Source: Hyphomicrobium_A sp963782555 (GTDB lineage Bacteria > Pseudomonadota > Alphaproteobacteria > Rhizobiales > Hyphomicrobiaceae). Taken from it: DNA of 64,000 nucleotides. The stretch spans positions 558,001 through 622,000 of the forward strand of contig CAWAKB010000004.1 in the NCBI GenBank assembly GCA_963782555.1, read 5' to 3'. The position numbers and the translations under genes were made by a program. The notes under the pieces are model-generated. The model was given only the letters and a program-made list of their open reading frames with translations, did no database searches and was not told the origin of the DNA. Numbering within the stretch: the first letter of the stretch is position 1; every line of letters starts with the position of its first letter. Below, piece after piece: positions 33,761 through 42,910 of this stretch.

Positions 33761-34797
33761 AGCCGTCCCCGCGCAAAGCTCACCAAGAGCCAGGCAACGA
33801 GAGCCGCGCCGAGGGCAACGGCGGCGATGCCGACAGCGGGCGACGGGAAGATGACGCTCAAGGCCGACAGCGCCACGAGGGCGAGATTGACGGCGAGCAC
33901 GCGGCCGATGATCTCCATGTTGGCGAAGCCGCCATCGCCCGCGCGCTGGTAGAAGTGGCTCCGGTGCGCCTCCCACACCCGCTCGCCCGCCAACAAGCGC
34001 CGGCACAGCGTGACGGTCGCGTCACCGACAAAGTAGAGCGGCAGCAGCAGCGCAGCGGCAAGGTGCCCGGAGCCGGCGACGAGGAACAACAGCCAGGCCA
34101 GCAGAAGCGCCGTCGGCAAGCTGCCCATGTCGCCGAGAAAAAGCCGCGCGACGGGCCGGTTGAAGGGCGCAAAGCCCAGCATGGCGCCGTTGAGTGCGAG
34201 CGCGACGACGAGCCCTTCGGCGGGTAGGGCGCCGAGCGCCCCGACGAGCGCGATGCCCGCCGTCACCGGCACCACCTCGGCCACCATCATCCAGTCGATG
34301 CCGTCCATGAAGTTGACGAGATTGACGAGCCATAGCCCGCTCAAGAACAGAAGCGCGTGCTCGAGCCATACCGGCACGAACGGGACGACGCGCATGTCGT
34401 CGGGCAACGCCGTCATCACCATGACCACGGCGACGGCCTGCACGACGAGCTTATAGGCCGGTGGCAGATTGCGCAGATCATCGACGACGCCGAGCGCGGC
34501 CATCAGCACCGCCGCGAGCAGCACCACCATCGATTGCTGGACCGCCTCCGCCTCCAACCGCGGCGACAGAAGCAGCGCCAGCACCGATACGCCGACTGCC
34601 GCTGTGATGACGGCAATGCCTCCCCACTGGGGGGTGAGCGCGTTGTGGGAGGAACGCGCGGTCGGCACGGCAACAGCAAAGCGCCCAAAGAGCGGCATGA
34701 GCAAAGCGATCAGCCCGGTCGTGGCGGCGAACGCGCCGATCCAGATGCCAGGTGCAAGCAGCCCGACGACGCGCCAGGCGTCAGCGCTTCCAGTCAT
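33757..34797 (-). CDS. Polyprenyl-phosphate sugar-1-phosphate transferase (WecA/WbpL-like, GT4 PNPT family)
   Basis: Initiating enzyme of lipid-linked glycan synthesis: transfers a HexNAc-1-phosphate to undecaprenyl phosphate. 346 residues with about ten membrane helices. Family motifs: SSHNALTPQWGGI (donor loop), ALGVVDDLRNLPP (Mg-binding DD), NLVNFMDGIDWM, ARLFLGDMGSLP and the basic HRSHFYQRA loop. ATG 34797 is chosen because it lies one base after the stop of the upstream phosphatase. The pairing with the downstream SDR matches WbpV-WbpL of Pseudomonas. A second-sugar transferase is likely among the GT genes nearby. Confidence 0.9.
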   Translation of the reverse strand: MTGSADAWRVVGLLAPGIWIGAFAATTGLIALLMPLFGRFAVAVPTARSSHNALTPQWGGIAVITAAVGVSVLALLLSPRLEAEAVQQSMVVLLAAVLMAALGVVDDLRNLPPAYKLVVQAVAVVMVMTALPDDMRVVPFVPVWLEHALLFLSGLWLVNLVNFMDGIDWMMVAEVVPVTAGIALVGALGALPAEGLVVALALNGAMLGFAPFNRPVARLFLGDMGSLPTALLLAWLLFLVAGSGHLAAALLLPLYFVGDATVTLCRRLLAGERVWEAHRSHFYQRAGDGGFANMEIIGRVLAVNLALVALSALSVIFPSPAVGIAAVALGAALVAWLLVSFARGRL

Positions 34798-34798
34798 G

Positions 34799-35584
34799 TC
34801 AAGCCGCTCCCACGGATCGCAAGACTTGGGGCGGGACATCCCCGCCGGCGGACAGAAACGCCAAGGGATCGCGCGTGCGATCGTCGAACACGGCGGCCGT
34901 CAGCGGGCCGTCATAGCCGGCCCCGGTATCGAGGTTTAGCCTGTTGGCGCGCAAATCGGGAACCCGTGCGGCGATCGGCGTGTGACCGTGGACGACGAGG
35001 CGCCCATAGAAGCTGCCGCTGTAGGACAGGAACGGCTCGCGAATCCACAACAAGTCGTCCTCCTCCTGCTCGGGGAACGCGCGGCCGGGGAGGATGCCGG
35101 CGTGCGCGAAGAACCGCTTCCCATCGTCATAGAACAGCGGCAACGATCCCATCCAATCGAGGTGCTCGCGCGGCAGCTGGGAAGCGTGGCGGACCCCATA
35201 GCTCTCCAGCGTTTGCAACCCGCCCCCCTGCGGGCTGAGCCAGGCGGCCGTGTCGATTCCGCCCGGAAGCCGATGCATACGGTTCTGCGCCGCTGCCAAT
35301 ACCACCGCCTCGTGGTTTCCCGGCAGGCAGAGGACCTGGCTCGGCTTGCGCCGCTGCAGGTCGATCAACAGCGTGACGACCGCCTGGCTGTCGGGGCCGC
35401 GATCGACATAATCTCCGATGAAGATCAAGCGGGCATCGGGGCCCACGTGGGCTTCGCACAACTCGAGCAGGAGCTCGAGCTTGCGGACCTGCCCGTGCAC
35501 ATCGCCGATGGCGCAGATCGGGCCCTCCCCGGCCGCGAAGGCGGAGAACTGCTCGCTGTAATGACTTGGCTCTCTGTCCGTCAT
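34799..35584 (-). CDS. PP1-like serine/threonine metallophosphatase
   Basis: 261-residue calcineurin-like phosphoesterase with all metal-binding motifs: AIGDVHGQ, FIGDYVDRGPDS, LPGNHEA, FFAHAGILPG (LLWIRE nearby) and VVHGHTP. This is the bacterial PrpA/PP1-like group that dephosphorylates Ser/Thr/His residues or bis-nucleoside tetraphosphates. It is directly followed by the polyprenyl-phosphate transferase, so it may regulate that step; no kinase partner was recognised. ATG 35584. Confidence 0.88.
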   Translation of the reverse strand: MTDREPSHYSEQFSAFAAGEGPICAIGDVHGQVRKLELLLELCEAHVGPDARLIFIGDYVDRGPDSQAVVTLLIDLQRRKPSQVLCLPGNHEAVVLAAAQNRMHRLPGGIDTAAWLSPQGGGLQTLESYGVRHASQLPREHLDWMGSLPLFYDDGKRFFAHAGILPGRAFPEQEEDDLLWIREPFLSYSGSFYGRLVVHGHTPIAARVPDLRANRLNLDTGAGYDGPLTAAVFDDRTRDPLAFLSAGGDVPPQVLRSVGAA

Positions 35585-35625
35585 GGACTGATCACTGACT
35601 TCTCACAATAAGACGGCAAGAATGA

Positions 35626-36549
35626 TTAGGCGCTCGCACCGGACGCGAACGGGGGCGCTTGGGCGCTGACGCTCATCGAGCACGTATGCAAATCCTCATC
35701 CGACCATTCCCCGCGCAAGCCCCGCGCCATCTGCCGCCGCGCAATCGGCGGCTCCGGCCACAGGCTCCGCGTCTCGATCCTCACCTCGAGGCCCGACTGC
35801 TGCAGCAGCGCAATCACCTGCGAGGCGCTCGCCCGGTTGGTGTAAAAGCCGGAGCGCGACATCCAATGGCTCTCCCAGACGGCAGGCGCAAAGCGCAAAT
35901 TGGCAAGCTTGCCGCCGAGGTGGTCCTGGAAATCGATGGCGTGCCAGGCGAGACCGTCCTCTTTCATAATACGGCGCAACTCGCCAAACGTCAGCTCAAG
36001 CTCGTGGCGGCGGATGTGCTCGATGACCGCGACCGAGGTGACGAGATCAACCGAGGCATCCGGCAGGCGGCGCAAATCCTGAAGTCCGTTCACGTAGTAG
36101 GTCACGCCGCAGCGGGCGAAGACGTGCGCGCGGTCGGCGGCATCGGAGAGATCGGGCGCAAGAAGCCCGCGCTCCGCGGCGGCTTGCGCGACCCGCACAT
36201 ACGCCGCCACGTCGGTTGTCCCGAAGTCACCCACGTCGACGAAAATGGTGCGCTCGACGCCGAGCGCCTTGTAGACCGGCGCGCAGGTCGTTATCTCCCC
36301 GGGGCCCAGCTCCAGCACCGTGTGCGGCACGCGGCCCGTACGCGAGCGAAACCAGGCAACGCGGGCCTCGGCGGTGCGCACCAGCTGCTCGGTCTCGCCT
36401 GAGCTGTAGCTGTGGCGGAAAACGTTGAGCCGGGACCAGAGCGCGTGCGACACCGGCAGCCGGCTCAAGACCAGCTTGGCGCCGATCTTCGCCCACCAGG
36501 GGATCGGCGCCCCGCGATAGCTGCCCGGCGCTACGAACGTATCCTGCAT
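35626..36549 (-). CDS. Class I SAM-dependent methyltransferase
   Basis: 307 residues. The SAM site is VLELGPGEITTCAPVYKAL (~79-97); further Rossmann strands are TIFVDVGDFG, ASVDLVTSVAVIEHI and GLAWHAIDFQDHLGGK. No membrane helix. In this island it probably methylates a sugar or an acidic substituent, as do other methyltransferases to the right; the target is unknown. Divergent from the GT4 gene, with 83 bases between starts. Confidence 0.8.
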   Translation of the reverse strand: MQDTFVAPGSYRGAPIPWWAKIGAKLVLSRLPVSHALWSRLNVFRHSYSSGETEQLVRTAEARVAWFRSRTGRVPHTVLELGPGEITTCAPVYKALGVERTIFVDVGDFGTTDVAAYVRVAQAAAERGLLAPDLSDAADRAHVFARCGVTYYVNGLQDLRRLPDASVDLVTSVAVIEHIRRHELELTFGELRRIMKEDGLAWHAIDFQDHLGGKLANLRFAPAVWESHWMSRSGFYTNRASASQVIALLQQSGLEVRIETRSLWPEPPIARRQMARGLRGEWSDEDLHTCSMSVSAQAPPFASGASA

Positions 36550-36632
36550 GTGATCGACTCTACGGCCTTCGATTCTCTGTCGCCCCGAAAATCCAGCATA
36601 TTGTCGAATCTGTCTGCACCGGAGTCACTGGT

Positions 36633-37796
36633 ATGATCACGGTTGTACACATCATCACGGCGCTCGGCTCAGGAGGCGCCGAGCGTGTGCTCTATCTTGT
36701 CGCAACCGGACGCGCCGAAGGGCGCGAGATTCGGCACGTGGTGGTCTCCCTGACGGATGAGGGCATCTATGGCCCGAAGCTGCGCGGGGCCGGCGTGGAG
36801 CTGGCATGCCTCGGCATGCAGCGCGACCGCTCCCCGCTGGCGGCGTTCCTGGCACTCGTGCGCCTTCTCCGCGCACGGCGCCCAAATGTGCTCATGACCT
36901 GGCTTTATCACGCAGACCTCACGGGCACGCTCGCCGGGCGCCTTGCCGGCGTGCGACAAATCATCTGGAACGTGCGCTGCTCCGACATGGACTTTAAACG
37001 CTACGCGCCGACGACGCGCCGTATCGTCAAGGTGCTGGCGCGCCTCTCCCGCGTGCCGTGGGCGGTTGCCACCAACAGCGAGGCCGGCCGCAGCGCCCAC
37101 GAAGGCTTGGGCTATCACCCCAAGCGATGGGTCTATCTGCCGAACGGATACGATACCGACTTGTGGAAGCCGGACGCGGCGGACCGCGCCAGCCTGCGGC
37201 ATGAGCTTGGGTTCTCCGAGACCGATCGTGTTATCGGCATGGTGGCGCGCGTCGACCCGCAGAAGGATCACGCGAGCTTCCTTGCTGCAGCAGCCGAGCT
37301 GCAAGCCAAGCGGCCCGACCTGCGCGTGCTTCTCGTCGGTCTTGGCACGCGCGAGCTTTCCCTGCCTGCGGCGCTGCGCTCGGTCGTGGTCGCCGTCGGC
37401 GAGCGCCAGGATGTGCCGCGCCTGACGCGCACCCTCGACCTTCTCGTCTCCTCGTCCGCCTACGGCGAGGGCTTTCCCAATGTCATCGGCGAGGCCATGG
37501 CGTCCGGCGTCGCGTGCGTCGCCACGGATGTGGGCGACTCAGACCTCATCATCGGCGATACCGGCCGCATCGTGCCGCCCAGCGACACCGCCGCCCTAGC
37601 CGCCGCGGTCGCCGAGTTGCTCGACCTGCCGCCGGCCGATTTGCACGCGCTTGGATTACGAGCGCGTAGGCGCATTAAGACAGAGTTCTCCATCGAAGGG
37701 TGCTTGGAGCGCTATGCCGCACTCTTTGCGGTGGCCTCCAACGCGCGCACGGCGTCAACAAGACGGTCACGACGCAGCATTGATTCGGCCACATGA
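36633..37796 (+). CDS. Glycosyltransferase family 4
   Basis: 387 residues, GT-B. N-terminal donor-independent loop HIITALGSGGAERVLYLVA (typical GGAE motif), then LPNGYDTDLWKPDA, GMVARVDPQKDHASFLAAAA, and the retaining-GT4 stretch SSAYGEGFPNVIGEAMASGV with two conserved Glu, followed by VGDSDLIIGDTGRIVPP. Likely transfers a hexose onto the lipid-linked glycan at the cytosolic membrane face. The tail (SNARTASTRRSRRS) is basic and probably unstructured. Confidence 0.92.
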   Translation: MITVVHIITALGSGGAERVLYLVATGRAEGREIRHVVVSLTDEGIYGPKLRGAGVELACLGMQRDRSPLAAFLALVRLLRARRPNVLMTWLYHADLTGTLAGRLAGVRQIIWNVRCSDMDFKRYAPTTRRIVKVLARLSRVPWAVATNSEAGRSAHEGLGYHPKRWVYLPNGYDTDLWKPDAADRASLRHELGFSETDRVIGMVARVDPQKDHASFLAAAAELQAKRPDLRVLLVGLGTRELSLPAALRSVVVAVGERQDVPRLTRTLDLLVSSSAYGEGFPNVIGEAMASGVACVATDVGDSDLIIGDTGRIVPPSDTAALAAAVAELLDLPPADLHALGLRARRRIKTEFSIEGCLERYAALFAVASNARTASTRRSRRSIDSAT

Positions 37797-37971
37797 GCGC
37801 GAAAATCGATTTTTCTATCAAATGTTTGGAGCAATCCTCTGAGTAACTTTCCCGGCCCCTTGCAATAATCTCTGCACGCGTCGCACTGTCCCTTCCTCGT
37901 CGCTGACTGGCCGCCGACGCGAGGCGCTCACTGCGGCGGCCGATCAAGAGACTAAAGGGGGTCGGGGGATC

Positions 37972-39639
37972 GTGCACTTTGGCAGTCTCACGCAACTTGA
38001 TCGATTGTCGCTGGCGCGCGCGCCCGGATGGCTCCAGCTTGCAGCCAAGCCTCTGGCGATCTCTCTCTTCGCCGCCGGACTCTTGTGGCCGCTCGCTTGG
38101 CTTATCCTCAACGGTGTCACTCCGTTCGGCCAATATGAGGAGAGCCTCGGCTATCGCTACTTCTACACGCTGAGGCAGCTCCACGAATCCTCGACCTACC
38201 TATTCCTGCCGCAAGGCCAATCCACGGACCTCATCTTCAAGCTGGTGCAGATCGCGCTCGATGCGATCGGCATTCCGCCGACGCAACTCCACCCGCGCAT
38301 CAATTATTTTTATGTCGGCTCGGTCGCGATCTTCCAGCTGATCAACATCGTCGCCTTCGCTTGGATGCTGCGGCAAGCCCCGCGCCGATTGAACCCGTTC
38401 CTCGTAGCCGTCTTCTGGCTGCTTCCGTTCTACGCCCCGCAAGCCGCCGCCAGCAATATTCTGCTCATCCCCGACTACTTGGCCGTCGAGCCGGCCATCG
38501 CCATGCTCTGTGCCGCGCTGATGATCAGGGCATACCGCTTTCCCGACCAGACGCTCGCGCATTCGCTGCGGCTCGGGATCCTTCTCGGCGTCGTGCTGGC
38601 CACCAAGATCACGCTCGCCGTCTTTCCCGGCGTCACACTTTTGTATCTGGCACTCTCCACGCGTCCGCTCAAACGCAGCGCCGTACACGCCGCGGCAGCG
38701 GCTCTCACGGGGTTCGTGCTGTGGATGCTGATTATGCTCGTCGATCAGTCCTTCGGCATCGAACGGCTGGTGCACCAGCTTAGGGACCTGGAGGGCTTCG
38801 TTCGCTCAGGGAGCAGCCTCGGACGCACCGATCAGCCATGGCTTGCGTGGATGCGGACGAGGGCCGGACAAACGCTTCTGATTTCCGCCCTTATCTATCT
38901 GACCCCCTTCATCGCACTCGCCACCCTTGTGCTCGCGCGCAGTCGCAAGCAGCTCTTCTTCCTGGCCAGCCTGCTGGCGGGAGCGCTGGCCTACTCCTAC
39001 GCGCTCTACCACCGCGACTATCCCGTGACCCTGCTCGAGAGCGGCTTTTATACCTTCCTGCTGCTCTGGTGCGTCTGGTGTGTCAGCGGGCAACCCGCGC
39101 TCGAGGCCTGGTGGGACCGGGTCAGTCCGCCCTTGCGCTTGCTCTCAGGGGGCGCCATTGCCGTGGTGCTCACCTTTTTGATGGTCGACTTCGCGCAGGC
39201 CTTTGCCATCTCCAATATCGCGCCGCTCGCCGCGGCCTCGAGGACCGAGCAGCAATTCGAGCGCCTGACGCAGCAGATCGTTGGACGGCGGCTATGGCTC
39301 GTCCCCGGAAATGATGGGCGCCCCCTCTCGATCGAGTCGGCCATCATGAAAGGAGGCAGCGGGCTCACCGGCATCTGGCTGCAGCCCGACAGCGCCCTGA
39401 TGCGGCGCATCGTTCCCGATCTGGATTTCCGGTTTGAACGCAGCGACCAGAGACCCGTGAACTTGGACGACTACACCGCCGTCTTCTTCGTGACCAAAAC
39501 AGATCTGGAGACGAGGAAGCGGGTGCTGGACCAGCGCTATCACATCGATCTCTTCCAACTCAATTGTCGCGAGCTGATCGGCATGCAGACGGGCACAGTT
39601 GCAATGTGCGTCGGCAAAAAGGGGGCGGCGCCATCGTGA
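37972..39639 (+). CDS. Large multispanning membrane protein, GT-C-like
   Basis: 555 residues, about 10-11 hydrophobic helices, with a soluble C-terminal ~110 residues. The first external loop holds GQYEESLGYRYFYTLRQLHE; an acidic pair there is the usual catalytic feature of GT-C enzymes that use polyprenyl-phosphate sugars, but family assignment is inferred only from topology. The C-terminus ends with cysteines (LNCRELIG and AMCVGKK). GTG 37972 follows ~175 non-coding bases. It shares a GTGA overlap with the next gene, so the three genes to 40600 form one unit. Confidence 0.65.
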   Translation: MHFGSLTQLDRLSLARAPGWLQLAAKPLAISLFAAGLLWPLAWLILNGVTPFGQYEESLGYRYFYTLRQLHESSTYLFLPQGQSTDLIFKLVQIALDAIGIPPTQLHPRINYFYVGSVAIFQLINIVAFAWMLRQAPRRLNPFLVAVFWLLPFYAPQAAASNILLIPDYLAVEPAIAMLCAALMIRAYRFPDQTLAHSLRLGILLGVVLATKITLAVFPGVTLLYLALSTRPLKRSAVHAAAAALTGFVLWMLIMLVDQSFGIERLVHQLRDLEGFVRSGSSLGRTDQPWLAWMRTRAGQTLLISALIYLTPFIALATLVLARSRKQLFFLASLLAGALAYSYALYHRDYPVTLLESGFYTFLLLWCVWCVSGQPALEAWWDRVSPPLRLLSGGAIAVVLTFLMVDFAQAFAISNIAPLAAASRTEQQFERLTQQIVGRRLWLVPGNDGRPLSIESAIMKGGSGLTGIWLQPDSALMRRIVPDLDFRFERSDQRPVNLDDYTAVFFVTKTDLETRKRVLDQRYHIDLFQLNCRELIGMQTGTVAMCVGKKGAAPS

Positions 39640-40139
39640 GCGAAGGTGATCTACTGCTCCTTGCCCTTCTTTGGTGCGCAGGCCAGCTCGCCCTTTTTGC
39701 ACTTCTGCGCCTGCTCCATCCCATCAGGAACGAGCGCGCGATCTTCCTCTTGCATGTGGCCGCGTTCGTGAGCTTCGCCATCGTCTGCGCAGCCGCCTAT
39801 GTTCGCTATCCCGGGCTCTCCGCCACGGTCGCGGTCGGAGCCTTGTCCTTGAATGCGATCTACTGCCTCTCCTTCCTGGAGCTGTGGTCGCTGGCCGAGG
39901 GCGGTTACTCGATAAGCATTCTGAAATCGCTGAGAGAAGGTCCCCGCGCGCGCACGCTCGTCGCCGCGGAGGCGGTCGCCATTGGCGACCGCAAGCGGGA
40001 CAACCGCATCGCAGCCCTGCAGGATCTCGATCTCGTGAGCGCCGACGCTGGCACGTTGACACTAACCGCCAGAGGGCGGCTGATCGCGACCGGAATCGCG
40101 CTGTTGCGCGGGCTCGCCAACTTCCGGAACCCAGGCTGA
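39636..40139 (+). CDS. Membrane protein with C-terminal winged-helix-like domain (copy 1)
   Basis: 167 residues, unnamed family. Three hydrophobic helices (LLLLALLWCAGQLALFALL, IFLLHVAAFVSFAIVCAAA, TVAVGALSLNAIYCLSFLEL) precede a soluble ~75-residue domain with the signature of a winged helix: DNRIAALQDLDLVSADAG followed by TLTLTARGRLIATGI, where a strand-turn-strand wing (L-x-LTxxG) is typical. The GTG start overlaps the upstream stop (GTGA). It resembles the next gene in plan. Role unknown: DNA binding at the membrane or protein-protein contact are both possible. Confidence 0.65.
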   Translation: MSEGDLLLLALLWCAGQLALFALLRLLHPIRNERAIFLLHVAAFVSFAIVCAAAYVRYPGLSATVAVGALSLNAIYCLSFLELWSLAEGGYSISILKSLREGPRARTLVAAEAVAIGDRKRDNRIAALQDLDLVSADAGTLTLTARGRLIATGIALLRGLANFRNPG

Positions 40140-40600
40140 TGGTTCTCGGGATCGCCGTCATCGCGCTTCTGTCCGCCGTGCTCTTCCACGCAGCCGTGAT
40201 GCGGCTATCGCTGCCGCTCGGCAGCGTCGCGACCTTCATCGTGGTGGCGTTTGCCGGCGCCATCGGTCTTGGCGCGATCATGACGGGCGAGGCCGTGCCG
40301 ACCGCCGAGATTATCGCCTCGTTGCTGACCTACGGCTTCGGGTGCGAGCTTTATCTCTTCCTCTCGACCTTCAGCCTGGCGAGCATCTCCTCCAACATCC
40401 TCGCCGAGTTGCGCCAGCACTCTCTGACTCACGATGGGCTGGCGCGCCGCTATGCGAGCGAGCGCATGGTGCGGCTGCGCATGGAGCGCCTGCTCGCCGC
40501 CGATCTCGTGGTTGAGGATGCGGGCACCTTGAGGCTGACGCCGAAGGGCCGGCGCATGCTGCGCATATTTGAGCGTCTGAGGGTCCTATTCGGCCATTGA
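40139..40600 (+). CDS. Membrane protein with C-terminal winged-helix-like domain (copy 2)
   Basis: 153 residues. ATG 40139 overlaps the TGA of the previous gene (TGATG). Helices GIAVIALLSAVLFHAAVM, VATFIVVAFAGAIGLGAIMT and LLTYGFGCELYLFLSTFSLA are followed by ~65 residues: SSNILAELRQHSLTHDGLAR, RMVRLRMERLLAADLVVEDA, GTLRLTPKGRRMLRIF. The final LxLTPKGRRML matches the wing region in many wHTH regulators and the corresponding part of copy 1. Its last 15 bases overlap the convergent FkbM methyltransferase gene. Confidence 0.65.
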   Translation: MVLGIAVIALLSAVLFHAAVMRLSLPLGSVATFIVVAFAGAIGLGAIMTGEAVPTAEIIASLLTYGFGCELYLFLSTFSLASISSNILAELRQHSLTHDGLARRYASERMVRLRMERLLAADLVVEDAGTLRLTPKGRRMLRIFERLRVLFGH

Positions 40601-41410
40601 CGGCTCGGCCACAACCACCGGAAGCGCCGACATCTTTTCGCGCGGCACGGCGAACGAGTTGCGGTGGCCCGACGTCGTCGCATAGAGCGCCTTGGCGTCC
40701 GTGTAGAAGCGATCGCGCGCCACGTCATACCCGAGCACCGCATAGTCGCGCTCGGCAAAGAAGCGCACGATCTTGTCGTCCTCGCTCCAGGCGATCTCGA
40801 GGATTATGAAGGGGCGGGCGCGGGAGATCGTCTCGGCGAGTCCCTGAAGCACCTCGTAGTCGAAGCCCTCCGCATCGATCTTCACGATGGTCGGGTCGAG
40901 ATTGAGGTCGTCGAGGCGGATGACCTCGTTGTCGATGCTGTCGATCGTCGTGCCTGCGGCAACCGCCGCCCCGAAGCTTGTCTCTATCGCCGCCTCGACC
41001 TGCTCGCGCGAGCCGGAGGTAAACGTGTGCAGCACCACGTGGCCATAACTCGGCACGAAGAAGCGCACGCGCGCCGGCGCCGCCCCGGCCCCGACCATCT
41101 TGTAGTCGAAGCGCTCATCCTGGCTCTTGATCTTGGCCAACGCCGGCTCGAGCTTGAGATTGGGCTCGATCGACAGGATGCGATAGCCCTTGTCGAATTT
41201 GCGAAACGAAAGCGCCGAGATGCCGTCGTTGGCGCCGACGTCGAGGAAGAGGCCGGACGGCGCCGCGGCAATGAAGTGCTTCAGCGCGTTGTAGCTCTTG
41301 TCGTGCGGCAACAGGAACGGCACGCGGTGCACCGCCTCCCAGGCGAGCTTCCAGATGTAGGGGTGGGATTCGGCCAGTTGCGCGGCCGTCTCCAGCAAAC
41401 GCTTTGCCAT
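40586..41410 (-). CDS. FkbM family methyltransferase
   Basis: 274 residues, SAM-dependent O-methyltransferase of the FkbM family. Motifs: GLFLDVGANDGISALSF (SAM-binding DxGAxxG), ILSIEPNL, then the FkbM-specific strand TIVKIDAEGFDYEVLQGL and PFIILEIAW. FkbM enzymes methylate sugar hydroxyls in polyketides, glycolipids and surface polysaccharides. It is the last gene of the long minus-strand run and lies 33 bases after the GT2 gene. Confidence 0.9.
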   Translation of the reverse strand: MAKRLLETAAQLAESHPYIWKLAWEAVHRVPFLLPHDKSYNALKHFIAAAPSGLFLDVGANDGISALSFRKFDKGYRILSIEPNLKLEPALAKIKSQDERFDYKMVGAGAAPARVRFFVPSYGHVVLHTFTSGSREQVEAAIETSFGAAVAAGTTIDSIDNEVIRLDDLNLDPTIVKIDAEGFDYEVLQGLAETISRARPFIILEIAWSEDDKIVRFFAERDYAVLGYDVARDRFYTDAKALYATTSGHRNSFAVPREKMSALPVVVAEPSMAE

Positions 41411-41443
41411 TGTCGGTTCCGAAATCGGCGGCTCAGCCGCGCC

Positions 41444-42214
41444 TCACCGCTTCTGCGCCACCTCGGCCGCCGCCGAAGCCGTGTCGAGCTTGGGCGAGCG
41501 GAATCCCACGAGCTCGTAGATAAGCTTCACCAGCGTCTTGGTGACGCTCACCAAATTCTTGATGCGGAACACCGAGGACTTGTTCGTGGCTTCCGCCCCG
41601 CGCACGCCCACCTCGACCACGCTGCACCCCGACTTGATGAGCTTGACCAGAATCTCGCCCTGGAACCCGAAGCCCGAGCTGGTGATATCGATCTGGCGCA
41701 GAAGCGCCCGCCGGTGCACCGGCAGGCCGTTGTAATAGTGCAGGCGCTCGCCCGAGATCAGGTTCAAGAGGCCCGTGTAGCAGCGCGAGATGGTATAGCG
41801 CATCGGCGTCTTGATGACGCGCAGATTGACCATGTAGGGAACGACGATGTCGGCCGTGCCGATCTTATCGATGATCGGAGGTAGGCTGGAGGCCGGCACC
41901 CCGCCGTCGCCGCACATCATCATCACGTACTCGAGGCGGGCTTCCTTCACGCCCTTCTGATAGGAGCCGCCGAGCCCGATGTTGCGCTGATTGCTGACGA
42001 GGCGGACATTGGGCAGCTCGTCTGCCAGACGCTGCATGATCGCGCCGGTGCGGTCGGTGCTCCCGTCGTCGATCAGAATGATCTCGTAGCTGGCGATGCG
42101 CTCGTCAACCGTCTCCCAGATGTCGCGGACCACCCCCTCAACGACCACTTCCTCATTGAGGGCCGGTACGATGAAACTCACCGATTGGGCGATCTTTGCA
42201 GGCATCGTTCTCAT
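41444..42214 (-). CDS. Glycosyltransferase family 2
   Basis: 256 residues with GT-A fold: SVSFIVPALNEEVVVEGVV, EIILIDDGSTDRTGAIM (nucleotide-binding DD), RNIGLGGSYQKGVKEA, VMMMCGDGGVPAS in place of a DxD, and a GERLHYYNGLPVHRRALL acceptor region. Similar to DPM1/GtrB-like or undecaprenyl-phosphate mannose synthases, but without the C-terminal membrane helices of GtrB. The ATG at 42214 overlaps the upstream stop as ATGA; a second ATG at 42205 is also possible. Confidence 0.88.
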   Translation of the reverse strand: MRTMPAKIAQSVSFIVPALNEEVVVEGVVRDIWETVDERIASYEIILIDDGSTDRTGAIMQRLADELPNVRLVSNQRNIGLGGSYQKGVKEARLEYVMMMCGDGGVPASSLPPIIDKIGTADIVVPYMVNLRVIKTPMRYTISRCYTGLLNLISGERLHYYNGLPVHRRALLRQIDITSSGFGFQGEILVKLIKSGCSVVEVGVRGAEATNKSSVFRIKNLVSVTKTLVKLIYELVGFRSPKLDTASAAAEVAQKR

Positions 42215-42897
42215 CCCCCGGGCAATTTGCTGTCGCAGCACACGACAAAAAGATAATGCGCCATCTTGTGATAACCGGTGTGCACCACCTCGTCGTTCAT
42301 CCCAAAGCAGAAGACGGAGTGGAAATACTCGTGCATGAGACGTTTGAAGTCCGGCATGGACTTGCAGTTGACATGGCCGGCCTTGGAGTTGGGCGAGGCG
42401 TAGGCCTGCAACTCGAGCGAGGGCATGCCGAGAATCACCGCGCCGTGCGGCGCCAGCGAGCCCATGGTGTTCGCCAGAAAGGTGCGCTCGTCCGCGGGCT
42501 GGATATGCTCCAACACGTCGAGCGCGTAGATACCGTCGTAGGGGCCGCCGGGAACCGGGGCGGCAAGCATGTCGTGCACGAAGGCGTCGAACGCCCAGCG
42601 CGGGTTCATGCGGCGCTTCACGTCCTCGATGAAGACGGGATCGAAGTCGGTGGCGGCAAGCGTCTCGACCTCCTGGCGCACGATGCGCGTACCGAACGCG
42701 TCCGCGCACCCGATCTCAAGCACGCGCCCGCGGCCCGCCAGCATCTTGGCGACGAACTTGTAGCGCGACAGGGTGAAGGTCAGCCGCTTGGGATCGTCGT
42801 TGTAGGCGTAGCTCGTCATCAGGCCGAGCGATTTAAGACCGCCCTCGTCCGCCTGCTCCACCATGCTCTGGTACTGCCGTTCCTTCGTCTCCAACAT
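42211..42897 (-). CDS. Class I SAM-dependent methyltransferase
   Basis: 228 residues. Core: RYKFVAKMLAGRGRVLEIGC (SAM loop EIGCADAFGT), LAATDFDPVFI, YDGIYALDVLEHIQPADE and LAPHGAVILGMPSLE. It carries the DVLEH motif of small-molecule methyltransferases. Context implies a nucleotide-sugar or glycan target. Start ATG 42897, 13 bases after the epimerase stop; 4-base overlap with the GT2 gene. Confidence 0.82.
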   Translation of the reverse strand: MLETKERQYQSMVEQADEGGLKSLGLMTSYAYNDDPKRLTFTLSRYKFVAKMLAGRGRVLEIGCADAFGTRIVRQEVETLAATDFDPVFIEDVKRRMNPRWAFDAFVHDMLAAPVPGGPYDGIYALDVLEHIQPADERTFLANTMGSLAPHGAVILGMPSLELQAYASPNSKAGHVNCKSMPDFKRLMHEYFHSVFCFGMNDEVVHTGYHKMAHYLFVVCCDSKLPGG

Positions 42898-42910
42898 GAG
42901 TGGCGCCTCG

